A stretch of DNA of 64,000 nt from Apiospora phragmitis (Eukaryota > Ascomycota > Sordariomycetes > Amphisphaeriales > Apiosporaceae), in the NCBI GenBank assembly GCA_038363925.1, contig JAQQWL010000001.1:2356001-2420000 (forward strand), in the 5' to 3' direction. The translations under genes and the position numbers were made by a program. Position 1 is the stretch's first letter; every line of letters starts with the position of its first letter. The notes beneath the pieces are model-generated. The model searched no databases. It had not been told where the DNA came from and saw nothing but the letters and a program-made list of their open reading frames with translations. Below, piece after piece: positions 34,431-45,669 of this stretch.

Positions 34431-35469
34431 GAAGCCAGCAGGGTACTGATGGGTGACTTCCTCGGTGCACTGCCCGATCGCCTCGATTCTTCCGACCAGC
34501 ACAAGGACTTGAGCCTCGCGGATATGATGACGCACGACAAGGCCGGTCGAGTCCTATTTCACTCTCCCATATTACACCTCGTCGACCTAGATGGCAGCGT
34601 TACCGAGCCAGGCCAAGCGCCGATGATCCAGCAGAGACTGTATGCCTAATACACATACGCCACTTCGGACATTTGGTGGACCACACAAGAAGTGCCTGGA
34701 AGAGACATTCGGCTGGTGAATGCTACACGAAGATGCTGGCGCCGAAACCTGGATTGACGCGGCGGAAGACACGAAAGCAGATAGACCGAGCCGGTACTTG
34801 ATGTGCGCGTTCCCCCCTACATTAGAATCAGCGTTCATCCGGGCAGCGGTTTCGACCCGCGCGATTGTGGTCAGCATCTCAACATGTCGTTCCGAGCAGA
34901 TGCCGTGGTTGGCTAGAATGGCGCTTATCACAAGGACGAGAAGGAGCGGGTTTATTTGCCGATCGCCATGGCGTGGAGCGGTAATGGTAGAACGGGCGTG
35001 CGTCTCTACGACCTTCGAGGTATCGTGGATTAGGCGAAAAGATATGAAATGTGTTTGAATCTATGGATTCATCATCGACCAAACCATTCCTTTGGAAGGA
35101 AAAGGTGTACAGCTTATATAGTTACTTTACATGTGTGTGTGCATCGGAACTCCGACAAGAGGAAATATCCTCCATCAAATTTCCGTCCCCATCAACCCGT
35201 ACGAAGCGGCCTATCTCATCTACTTCCGTGTCGCACAGCTTGCTAGGAGACAACGTGGGAGACGGAACGGACAGGCAAACGTGTGTATAACTAGCTAGGA
35301 TGCACTGAGGGATGAGGAGCGCGAACATGAGACCCAATTATCATCCATAATAGAACCGTCCATCTTCATGTGACTCATGAGCAAATTTACTACTTCGTCA
35401 GCAAACGTACCGTACCCCTCCCCTATCATTCTTAAAACGCCCACGTCCATACCGTGAAGACTCATTCGT
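34431..35469. other. Region without a recognisable gene
   Basis: Several overlapping frames of 60-114 codons on both strands, none with a domain. It may hold the eroded N-terminal part of the broken gene at 33251-34430. Confidence 0.35.
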
Positions 35470-36070
35470 CATGTGCCTCCGCTGTGCTGTCATCGACTCG
35501 CCCGTGCAGTCGTTCATACTCGAGACCCAGCTCTTTCATCTAGTTACAGAGCTTGTCCGAGAGTACGGCTTTCTCTTGGTCCATGGCGTACTCCGCCTCC
35601 AGCTCCTCTATATACTCCTTCTTATCACTTTACCTGTACGACCTTATGGGGAGCAAAAAAGTGACCACATGGCGTAGTATTCAACCGATGGGAGCCTTTT
35701 GTGGACGTACTGGCACCCCTAGGCCCCAACGCAGTGGATAGCCATAAGGTTCCTGTTGTTACGCCGGCGCGGACGAGCTTCTTCGGCATGCTGTGCAAGA
35801 GCAGCCGCACGATGTTTTGATCCTTGTCTTCGTCTCACACCGGTCGTTTCATACTGGACATCTCCTTGATCATCCCGTCCTCCGCGAGGTTTGCCTTCTC
35901 TCTGGCCCGGCTCGTGATGTGGTACCAGAGGTCGCCAATCACGCCCTTGTCCATATTATGTCTGAGCTTTGCGCGAGTGCTCTCGTCGATTAGCGGCACA
36001 TCGTCAGTTGACGCAAAGTCGGGTCCTCTGGGGAGCCCTATGGCTTGGGAGGTGGGGGAGGGAGGATTCC
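35470..36070 (-). pseudogene. Broken gene fragment, unknown family
   Basis: One direction reads as protein in pieces: 'VPLIDESTRAKLRHNMDKG', 'IGDLWYHITSRAREKANLAE' and 'KDQNIVRLLLHSMPKKLVRA' (about 36010-35770), then a Lys/Glu-rich helix 'EYIEELEAEYAMDQEKAVLS' (about 35620-35560) that looks like a coiled coil. In-frame stops interrupt it: TGA near 35844 and TAG near 35541, the first where an Arg codon and the second where a Gln codon would fit, both C-to-T type. I do not recognise the protein. Confidence 0.45.
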
Positions 36071-37305
36071 TTTGGAAGTTGCGGATGTAGACAGGGTTAT
36101 GTGTGCGAGGTGCTGATTAGAGTGAACAGTGGTTGTCAACTCGCTGTTGGATGGGGTGAGACAGTTTGGTAGTGAAGGAAATAGGTGAGAGTCTGGGTTC
36201 TGTGGGTAGATGTAGCTTCGAGGAACTATGATAGATTTTGTTTTGACAAGATCGACTTGTGGGTGGGCTATGAAAGGATTTAACCAATCTCGCACTTTGC
36301 ACCTGCCAACATATAAGATATAAGCAGAAGGCGCAGATTACCTACATGTACTTGCCCAAGGCCCACATAGCAAATTCTGGTTCAATGTTGGAAGGCACGT
36401 ACTTTCTCGGAGTACAAACAGGTACATACCTTGAAATACTCAATTCATTCCAAAAATACCTCATAGAGACTGCACTCTTCAAACTGTATCCTTTTCTTTA
36501 CATTGTTTGCTTAGACAAATCCTCCGGTATCAACAGATGGGAGCGTGTTTGTTTCCGTCGAACCAGAGGCAATGGACCTCTGATCAGACGTGTGCCTGAG
36601 GGACACTGGCTTGTATGATCTCTTGATTTATTAACAATTTTAAGTCCTATCAGATCGTTCTGCATCCTACTCAAATCCTTCCATCAAAATGGGCCAAGCC
36701 AGTAAGATTACAGGTTATTGAACTGGATTCCTAACTCCCATATGGTTTCTCATATCCCTCGGGCTCCCGAAAGGCCCTCCCATGTGAAAGCCTACGGGAT
36801 TCTCGGATCCTACCACTCTAAGAGCACAAGAGAAATGATGAGCCACAGGATCTATCATTACTCGGGGTGTCCGAAGGCTTTTTGTGCGCTACTTAGTTGG
36901 TTTACCCCTATTTCCCATTATATCGCACCGAAAGAGTGGTTACGATAACGAGACTGGCCGGTGGCCCATTCCATCGCACTGAAACTGTATCACTCGTCCC
37001 AGGGAAGTGTAGTCATTGAAGTATGTTTCCAAAAGGATCAATTCTTCAGACAGGAACACGATCACATTGCCTTGTTTTCTTGATGCCAAGGTATTTTGGG
37101 GCCAAGGAATGGCGTGATGGGTTTCAGCACCAATCGCAGCAGTTCTACCCCAACAAAACCTTTCTCTCTTTCTCGCCTGCTTTGATGTTTTCGCTACCCC
37201 AATTCCAGCAGACGGATTCGTATATATTGAGCCTTTTCACCACGTTATTTCAATAAGGAAGGTACCGTTCTCGGGCACGAGATCATATCGCTTCATAGAC
37301 GCATC
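36071..37305. other. Intergenic, no gene seen
   Basis: Short unrelated frames only (for example 36346-36618, 36718-36948). No domain, RNA gene or repeat that I can support. The last few hundred bases are the likely promoter of the lyase at 37306. Confidence 0.4.
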
Positions 37306-39171
37306 ATGATACGCAGCATTATTTTGACGTCAAGTTGCTTTGCCGCATGCGTTCAACTAGTGTTCGCCAATCGAGGGCTCTTTCTTGAGCAGATCGACAA
37401 CACTACATGGACATTTGGTAATGATCTGTGGAACGTGACACAAGAAGCAGTATATGCCTCCAAGTTATACTTCCGGGGATCTGAGCTCGTTGGATCAGCA
37501 ACTGGACATTACATGGGCTATGGTATACTACACATCTGCATAATCACCCGCCTTATGAGACATGCTAACATACGTTCAAGACGGAGAAAACAACCTCGTG
37601 TGGACTTCGGCAGCCATCACTTCACGGGGCGAAGACTATATAGACGTGGGTTTCTCGTGCGAGGAAGGGGAGTTGCACTGGGTCATCTTTGACTGCATGT
37701 CGGGTGCATACCAATACTTCGCTAACCGAGCCCTACCGGACCTGAGCATACTGAGGACTCTGTGGCGCCTGGATCCGAAGCTATTCCTCCGCGGAAGAAC
37801 CTACCAGCGTGACGAGCCACTTCCGGACTTCGCGCTGTACCAAAACGCGACGAAAGTCCAGGATGAAACGTGGCAGCTGGCCAACGGCTCTTTCATCACT
37901 AAATACGACTTTTCTGACTACGTGCGAGAACGCGACTTCTATGGCATATATGGTCCCAGATTTGGCTCTTGGTACATCCATCCCGGCACGGATTACTACA
38001 ACTCGGATCACCTCAGTCAAACACTAACGGTATGCCGAGCCCCTTGACAATCCCGCCGGGATTGCTAATTCGTGGATAGGTACATCGCGAGTCTGCCACC
38101 GGGGACAGTGTGCAACTCAACGTAGTCCAGGACACCTCCCATTTCCGCGTGGGGAGAAGGTTGCCCAACTTGCCGGCAAGGTATGGGGCCCCTGGCTCTG
38201 GCTTCTGGTGAGTGATGCCTTGCCATCCTAGACGTGCCTCAGGCTTACGGCTGTCAGAATGACGGAACGGTCGAGGATGCCAGTCGGCAAGCCAGCGAAG
38301 AACTTGCTAAGTGGCCATACCCCTGGCTGAAAGATCCTGCTTACCAGAGCCGTGGCGGGGTCACAGGGAATCTGCGTCTTTCCGACGGGAGGCCAGCGTC
38401 AGGGGCAGCTGTCTTCATGGGAGATATTGACACGACTCGAAGGCCGTCTGTGCAAGGAAAACGCTACTACTATACGACCCACGCCGGCCACGATGGCCGA
38501 TTCTCACTCGAACACGTGCGAAGCGGCACTTATGGGCTCTATGCCTGGTCGGATGGAGATACGCTCGGGGATGTCTACACGAACTTCTCAAAGAGTGGCA
38601 TCGATATCGCGGCAGGCACCATCACGGAGCTCTGCGACCTGACATGGACTGTGCCAGACAAAGTTAAGAGACTATTCACGATTGGTGACTTTGACAAGAA
38701 GGCCATCGGTTTCCGCAATGGTGGGTCACCTTACCAGCATGGGATCTCCAACCAGAGCCCGGCGAACTTGAAATTTACCGTGGGAAAGTCCACAACCTCG
38801 GAGTGGCACTATGCGCAGGCCTTGGTCGGCACATGGGCCATCGAGTTCGACCTGGGCCAGCAGACGTTAATGCTAGGAGGCGATGGTGATGACTCCGCCA
38901 CACTCAGTCTCTCGTTCGCGGGGTACTCGCAAAGTACTGCCATGAATGTCACCATAAACGACCAGCTCCTCGGGTCTCTGGTAAAGACGTCTTAGCCAGC
39001 GACCCTTCTCTGTACCGCTCCGGGAAGACAAGTGGGGAGTGGCGGTTCGTCCAGTACAGCATCCCCCGAGCGGCTTTGAAGGAAGGCCTGAACACGTTGG
39101 GATTCACTGTTACACGGTACACCCAATGGCGAGGTTTTATGTGGGATAGTATCATCTTGGAGTGGACCTAA
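37306..39171 (+). CDS. Rhamnogalacturonan lyase, PL4 family (secreted; two frameshifts)
   Basis: Cleaves the rhamnogalacturonan I backbone of pectin by beta-elimination outside the cell. Signal peptide 'MIRSIILTSSCFAACVQLVFA' read as about 21 residues from the ATG at 37306. Introns are 37523-37580, 38030-38079 and 38208-38257, all GT-AG, 50-58 bp. The N-terminal catalytic domain includes 'NLVWTSAAITSRGEDYIDVG' and 'FGSWYIHPGTDYYNSD'. After the third intron 'NDGTVEDA' joins to 'KVWGPWLWLL', a hallmark of PL4. A fibronectin-III-like domain follows ('GGVTGNLRLSDGRPASGAAV') and a C-terminal carbohydrate-binding-like domain ('TIGDFDKKAIGFRNG' to 'WRGFMWDSIILEW'). Single bases appear missing at GGGG 38151-38154 and at GG 38980-38981; both sides keep family sequence. 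About 530 residues if restored, normal for the family. Confidence 0.9.
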
Positions 39172-39687
39172 TCTTCATGATCTCCCGACCTCTTCGCCAT
39201 GTGTTAATTATAAGTCGTTCGCTTAACAAATATCCTTGTCCCGCTAAAACACGCGCAGGCCGTCTAATCCTTCGAAAATAGTAAGCACACTATCAGTGTG
39301 TTAGGGCCATCTACTCCCATCGTCCCAAAAGGGTGGTCAGATCTCGTGAGAGCTGAGCAATGTCATATGATAAGTCAGAGGATATGTATCATAGCACAGT
39401 CCAATCACAGGCCGAAACCGGCAAAAGTACCAACCAAGGACATTTTAGTGGCGCTTAGTATTTAAGGCGAGTGAAGGCGGACCAATGAGATCACGACGTT
39501 GGTTTAGCCTGCATCTGCTGCAAGATAGAAAGGGATTTCCTTTGTCATCCAAGGGATGTACAAATACTCCGATACTGCCTATGCTAAATTATTACGATCT
39601 TATTTCTGCCGGTCGAAGTTCATCCACCGTCATATTACAAACACCCTCTTCCTCTCGAAGCGATTTTTGTAATTACTCAATCCCATC
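39172..39687. other. Intergenic spacer
   Basis: About 500 bp between two plus-strand genes, promoter region of the next gene; no distinct site recognised. Confidence 0.4.
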
Positions 39688-40513
39688 ATGCCCTCCGACT
39701 CCCCTCTCCCCGCCCGCTACGAGATCCGCACCCTCGGCCCGGAGCACGTCGAGTGGGCCAAAGCCATCATGACCCACAGCAACGCCTTCGGGTCGGCCGT
39801 GTGGAGCGTGCTGTGGCCCGGCGAGATGACCGCCATCAGCTACAAAGTGTTCGAGACGGCCGATCACATGATCGAGCATCAGATCGCCTCGGGCTACTCG
39901 CTAGGCCTCTTCGACACCGAGTACCGCTACAAGCGGCCCGCGTCCGCGACGACGAGCGGCAAGCTGTGGTGGAACACGACCGACCTCGGCGCGGACGGCG
40001 ACAAGCTGCTGGAGCAGATGGACTTTCCGCTGCTTCTCCATAGCGTTGGCGTATGACGGCTTCGTGCCCTTCGACATGGCGCGCATCGCGCCCATGGCAC
40101 AGGCGCTGCCCGGCTTCGCCGAGTCGATCCACGCGCTCGAGCAGCTCGACCGGCGCGACCCGGCGGCCTGGCAGCCGACGGCGCCGGGGCAGCTGCTCCT
40201 GCGCAACGCCACGGCGACCAAGCTCGACGAGGGCGGCAAGGGCCTCATGAAACATCTCGCGCACTGCTTGATGCGCCGGGCGCCGGCGGCGGGGTTCCGG
40301 GCATCCAGATCGAGGGGTACCACGAAGCCGTGATCAAGGTCTGGAGCAACCCGCCGCCGCCGTTCCAGGGGGAGGTTGTCGCGAAGCTCAACGCCTGGAC
40401 TTGGGGGGGTGGAGGACGAGAAGGGGGAGGTGGTTTACATGTTGCGTCCGTCTAGGCAAGATTGCTGCAAGATCTATGTGGCCATAAAGGAAGAGGCGGC
40501 AGACCAGGCCTGA
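39688..40513 (+). CDS. Acetyltransferase-like fungal protein of unknown function (three frameshifts)
   Basis: Opens at ATG 39688 and can be followed to a TGA at 40511-40513 through three frame changes: near 40030-40040, at GGGG 40291-40294 and at the seven-G run 40403-40409. Each side reads as continuous protein. About 273 residues. Recognisable pieces are 'YEIRTLGPEHVEWAKAIMTH' at the N-terminus, 'LLEQMDF' followed by 'ALAYDGFVPFDM', 'HLAHCLMRRA' and a conserved-looking end 'IQIEGYHEAVIKVW'. From memory this matches a fungal family usually labelled hypothetical, with a GNAT-like N- and C-terminal layout; the donor and acceptor are unknown. No signal peptide, so cytosolic. The G-run frame changes look like sequencing errors. 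Confidence 0.6.
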
Positions 40514-41195
40514 AACCATTCCATCTTGCCTCTATAGGCTAGCACAGGCGGTTGCTGCCATCATGGTTTTATGTACTTTCCCACCCAATGGTCTCCCGGA
40601 CCGATTGACGTTGAGATAAACAGTTGCCGTATGATAAACTAACAACCCTTCCTTTAGGCGGTGTTTTGTCCACTCCGCACGCCCCGCAATGGTACTGGAT
40701 GCGGGGATGGATCAGTGGAAGTTGGGGTAGTTATGGGGCTGACAGGACAGAAACGCCCGGGGAATTGGGACGGACGCGTCTATTCTGAGTTCCAGCAATC
40801 ATATCCGCTGCCAAGGATGCGCCAGGAGACTGGACCTTCATGATTCACCAAAGGCAAGCAAGTCTCGTCTCTGTTCCCCAACTATGCAGTTCCCCATTTT
40901 TTCATCCATAGTCAGCTCTCTTCCAGGAATCCGTCAATAGCTATCCGTGGCAGGCTATTGGTGGAAAGATAGGCTGGAGCTAGCGGCTCCCCAGGAAGAT
41001 GGTCGAGGCAATAGGGATTCCAACTCAGCACTAGCTCGCTTACGGCTTGGGGTATATGCAGGCACCGCTTGGCTAATTGGAAAATTGAAAATGATGTATG
41101 CGAGCGCAAGAATAAAGGTCGTGCATTCTCCTTCTCGCTATGGTTTCGTCAAGGCTTTGACTTCACCCTCGTTCGTGCCACTGTAGTCAGACACC
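40514..41195. other. Intergenic, promoter side of exo-polygalacturonase
   Basis: 680 bp with no supported gene; frames at 40661-40843 and 40947-41186 are short and featureless. C/T-rich sequence just upstream of 41196. Confidence 0.4.
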
Positions 41196-42782
41196 ATGCG
41201 GTCCTCGTCCATCCTTCTGGCTCTCTCCGCCGTAATGGGCGCCATTGCCCATCATGTCGAGCTGCCCCCGAACGTGCCCCGAAACATCGAGGAGTTCCGT
41301 GCCAAGCACCCGTACAAGAGGTCGCCCAAGGACTGCGGCACGCGCCCCATCGTCCAGATCCGGGCCTCCCAGAACGACACGGACGACGTGGCCGACGACT
41401 TCCTAGAAGGTCTGCACAAGGCCAACCACGGCGGCACCCTCTACCTGCCCCAGGACGAGCTGTACGTCATCGGCCAGCCGCTGGACCTGACCTTCCTCGA
41501 CGACGTGCAGATCCACTGGGACGGCGAGGTGAAATTCACCAACGACACCCACTACTGGCAGGCGCACGCCTTTGCCCACCCCTTCCAGAACTCGCTCATG
41601 TTCTGGAGGTGGGGCGGCCGCGACGTCCGGATCTACGGCGAGGGCGTCCTTAACGGTAACGGCCAGCGCTGGTGGAACGAGTTCGCGGGGCTGAGATCCT
41701 CGACCCGGACAATACGTACCTGCGGCCCATCCTGTTTTACGGCGAGAACCTGACCAACTTTGAGATGGAGGGGATCCACGAGAAGGACTCGCCCTGCTGG
41801 ACCAACTTCGTCGTCACCTCCAAGAACGTCACTTTCCGCGATGTCCTGTGCACGGCCGTGTCCAATAACGCGACGGCGCTGCCCAAGAACTCCGACTTCT
41901 TCGACTCGCTCAACATTGAGGATCTCACGGTCGAGCGCGTCTGGGTCAATATTGGCGACGACTGTTTCTCGCCCAAGTCCAACGCCACTAATGTCCATGT
42001 CGACACTATGTACTGCAATGGTGAATCGTCGACTACTGACACCCCCGGAAGCCGGACATGACTAACGCTGCTCCAGGCACTCACGGCCAATCGATGGGAT
42101 CACTAGGCCAGTATTCCGGCGAGTTCACCTTTGTTCAGGACGTCGTCATCGAGAACGTATGGCTCCTGAATGGCCAACACGGAGCTCGTCTCAAGGACCT
42201 GGGCCGGCCCTGACATTGGCTACGGCTTCATCGACAACGTCACTTTCCGGTATGTGGCCCCACAGGCTATTGTTGTTTGATCGGATAAACTTACTATCGA
42301 GCAGTAACTTTTGGCAAGCGAACAACGAATATTCAGCGTTCATCGACTCCTGCTACTTCAACGTAAGTCACTTTCTGCCCCTTTACATATCTAAGCACCA
42401 AGACAAATCACCAACCCCGCTCGTGCCCTAACCAGATCAACTCGTCGACCTGCGCCGAGTACCCGTCCAAGATGAACATCACCAACATCCTGTTCGAGAA
42501 CTTCTCGGCTACACGAGCGGCAAGTACGGCATGGCCGTGGCGCGGCTGACGTGCTCGACCAACCCGGACGCCGTGTGCGAGAACATCGAGTTCCGCAACT
42601 TCACCGTCCAGAGCCCGTGCGGCGGCGGCGACGGGGCGGAGGAGGCGAAGCCCGTCATCATCTGCGACGGCATCAAGGGCGGCATCGGGATGGACTGCAT
42701 CCCGGCGGCGTCCGACGCGGCTCAGGCCGCGCTGAAGAAGAAGTGCTCGGTGCCGCTGGCCGAGATAGATCCTCCGTTTTAA
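41196..42782 (+). CDS. Exo-polygalacturonase, GH28 (secreted; three frameshifts)
   Basis: Releases galacturonic acid from the ends of polygalacturonan outside the cell. Signal peptide 'MRSSSILLALSAVMGAIA'. Introns are 42021-42076, 42250-42304 and 42363-42435. Catalytic blocks in order: 'NSDFFDSLNIEDLTVE' (first Asp region), 'IGDDCFSPKSN' (the Asp-Asp pair), 'GTHGQSMGSLGQY' (catalytic His, formed across intron 1) and 'ARLKTW' (substrate-binding Arg/Lys). Phe-Phe instead of Gly-Phe/Trp after NSD and the order of blocks fit exo- rather than endo-enzymes. The C-terminus has the usual cysteine-rich end. Single-base changes at GGGG 41687-41690 (loss), GG 42195-42196 (gain) and GG 42507-42508 (loss) break the frame; all lie in runs of G, and family sequence continues on both sides. 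About 440 residues if restored. Sits 2 kb from the PL4 lyase. Confidence 0.9.
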
Positions 42783-42989
42783 GGGGCGCTGGACATCGTG
42801 CACTAGGTGATAGCTACCGAGATTGGAATCTAGTAGACCTTTCAGAGCATTAGCAGATTCTCTCTTTTGAGATTTATATCCTAGCCTGCCTGACACAACA
42901 TTGATCACGCCCAAGCGGGATGAAAAGTTGAGTCATTTGTATATTCCAGTGGCAGAAAGCCCAGCTTTATAACTCGGGAATATTCGAAA

Positions 42990-43402
42990 AGAGTGACATG
43001 AGCTCGGTACCAGCCATACTTCCACACGTTGCCAACGCCCTTGGCGCACCGGGGCTTCAACTCGCTGCGGAGCGCGGACCCGGGGGGGCCCATGTGTGCA
43101 AGACCATCTCGTTCGGCTGGTTCCACGTCTCGGGCATGCCCGTACAGCAGCGCGGACAACTGCTGGAGTGCCGCCTGCAGTTTCTGACGGCGCCGCCGCT
43201 GCTATCGAGGGGGAACAGCACAACAAGGCCCGGAGGAAGGGGCAGACACCACCTACGGCTTCATGCACGAGCTGATTTGGAAGCGTATCTTCCGGCACGA
43301 AGACAGGCGCACCAAGAACGACTTGGCTTGGTGCCGGGCGAGATCCCTTGCGTCTGGACTGGGAGGACGTCACGGACGGCGGAAAAGCGACTTTTACTAT
43401 AG
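42990..43402 (+). pseudogene. Broken gene fragment downstream of GH28, unknown family
   Basis: The plus strand reads as protein-like pieces in two frames: 'TTYGFMHELIWKRIFRHEDR' followed by 'RTKNDLAW', then after a one-base shift near the GGGCGAG at 43338 'LDWEDVTDGGKATFTIVE' and a TAG at 43401. The 5' part (from about 42990) is open in several frames and cannot be assigned. I do not recognise the family. It could be the 3' end of a truncated gene, or a whole gene with unresolved indels. Confidence 0.35.
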
Positions 43403-44530
43403 TCGAATAGGGGGGGTTGGAGGCACTTGCAGGTTAAAGTGAGAAGGGGTGTATATTCTGGAGGCCAAATTCCGCAAGCGCGGGGTCCCGATTTCTGATG
43501 GCATAACACCGCCGTCCACTGTAGATTGTTTTTCCTCCGTTGGCGGCAGCATTGTTTGCTTGCACCGCAGCGCAGGGGCGCTGTCGCGCATTTTCGACAG
43601 GGGGTCCGATGGAATGGGATCGGGCGACGTTTTGCAAACACCGTTGGAAGGGCGCCGAATGGAATTTTGCTGTTGCGACCTCACACTCGCCTTTCCGTAC
43701 AATTCTCGACCGTTTCCGGAGTCGCTGGTGTTTGGTCGCAGGGAACGCCGGAATGCGTGGGACAGCATGGATGTCGTCGGGAACCGTGAGGATCCTGGTC
43801 CTGGTAGACAAGAATTCCCGAGTGTCCCCCTCCGATCATGTCGGTCAGCTTCCACCGATGTTAAACCTACAAATGCCATACCAAATCCGATATCTCCTCT
43901 GCCACTCCAACAACAATACACGGACAGCGTTACCGAACGTCTTCCAGGTTATGATATCATGCCATAGGATATACCACTCTTCGAATACCAATATAACGTA
44001 GTACTTGTGCTTGTGAGTCAGATCGTTACACGTTCTATATCTTGCTAAGTCTTACGCAGTAGGAGAGAATCCAGTCGATGGTCATGCTGCGGTTACAAGA
44101 ATGTACCACCGAAGTTTGCCATTCCTGACGAAGACAACGACCCATCGGTGGCACCAACACCGCGGACGAGCGTGTCCCCAGTCTCGATTTTCATGTGCCG
44201 CCAACATGATTTCGCGACTTGGTGTACCCAACACGGCGCCGTTTGCGTCGTGATGCCCGCCGGCGCGACATCAATCTGATGACGATCTTGAGCGGCTAAC
44301 GGCAGCAAAGTTTCCCATCTCGTCTTTGTCCCGGCTGCGTGTTGTTCTTATGGCTCACCTGCGAGAAGCAAAGATGGCCATATTCCGCCGTGGCCAACAG
44401 AATCTTACGCGAAGGTGGATGACCGATATATTAGGCTCGATGGCCGCCGAGGCCAAGTGCAGTCCGAAATACGACCAAGCACTCCTACTCCTCTATCACC
44501 AAACCAATTGAGAATATCCTTTGCTTAAAG
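43403..44530. other. Region with many overlapping frames, no gene recognised
   Basis: Between 43400 and 44000 three plus-strand and two minus-strand frames of 87-174 codons overlap. None has a domain, so coding cannot be assigned. 44093-44511 holds two more short frames. Possibly remnants or chance openings in GC-balanced DNA. Confidence 0.35.
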
Positions 44531-45669
44531 ATGTCTCAAATTTCTTTCGGGGTTGAAATCGAGACAGCAATTGACTGCAAGTTCGATCTTACACTGAACG
44601 CCGAACCAAAGCGCCAGAAGAGAAGCGCACCCGCCGGCCTTTACATTGCCGAAATATTACGCGAAGAACACGGCATCGCTTGTTCCAAGTCTGATGGAGA
44701 CGGAAAAGACTATAAGATATGTCAGACTGAATTTGACATAACGTTAGAGCATGGTCAGTATGACGAGAAACCGAACGAAACGCCTAACGGCAAGCCTCCA
44801 GTGGCGGCTCCTTTAGAGTTAAAGACTGCCGTTATGGTAGATAATGGGGAATGGAGAACAACGTTGGCAAATATCGACTTGGTTCTACAGGGCAACCTGG
44901 CCCAACGAGCGTCCCGCAAGTTTGGTGCTCTGTACTACACAAATACACATATCTTATACCCCACCAGGACAACCCTCCCCGATTTCCCAGTCAAAGAGGC
45001 ACGATTAATTGTCTTCGCTACCTTCGTGTTCAAGGAAGCCATGGACAAATTGATGCCAGGAATGATCAGGCACACCATATGGTCCCAAAAATGGGGGTGG
45101 GAGAAGAACACCTACGCTATGGACAACACGCACAAGGATGTGGAGGGCAAGTTCCCGAATGTTTCCCAGACATTTGGAAAGCGATGATACAGTACGAGAC
45201 TATTCTGGATCTGCATAGAGAGCTCCTCTGTATTGATAAAAACAAAAAGGGTGGAAAGGACGAGGCGAGAAACTTCAAGTGGAATCTATCTGGCGGAAAG
45301 AGCAAAACGGGCCTTCAATGGAAAACGATTGAATTCCGCCCGATCCCACCCCTGGTATCCAGGGGCCAGTTGAGTACGTGGGTCGACTTCATTTTCAGCT
45401 TCGTCAGGGCCGCCACCTCTATCAACGAGGACGACCTCACCAAAGCCGAAGATGTAGGCAGAATTTACGAACTCTATGGACTTAAGAACGAGCTGAACGA
45501 AGTCGAAGTCGAAAATCTGCTGGAATTCATTAAGCCTCATGCCAAAGGAGTTGAAGATTTTGAAAAATTTGGAAGCAACTTAGAGGGGATTCGGAAGAAG
45601 GTGGAGGAGTTCTTTGACCCTCTGCTCCCGAAGCCTCTACACGCGAAGGAAGAGACGAAGAAAACTTGA
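44531..45669 (+). CDS. Amidoligase-like protein (one frameshift)
   Basis: About 380 codons from the ATG at 44531. The start 'ISFGVEIETAIDC' and the later 'APLELKTAVM' with 'NGEWRTTLANIDLVLQ' resemble fungal putative amidoligases (Amidoligase_2), where a Glu-rich N-terminus binds Mg-ATP and a following Pro-x-Glu-x-Lys/Val block lines the site. A 'YTNTHI' segment may stand for the usual His-containing strand. The C-terminal part has 'TIEFRPIPPLVSRGQLSTWV' and a charged helical end. The frame shifts at GGAAA 45176-45180, where one base seems missing. Known for the family: ATP-dependent amide bond formation, substrates unknown in fungi. No signal peptide. The family call is from remembered motifs and is moderate; it may be a divergent member or a related hypothetical protein. 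Confidence 0.55.

Noticed and set aside
38203..38233. 24-bp intron (gtgagt...cctag) in the PL4 gene
   Set aside because: Too short for a spliceosomal intron; the 50-bp intron 38208-38257 gives the family motif across the junction once the upstream indel is allowed for.
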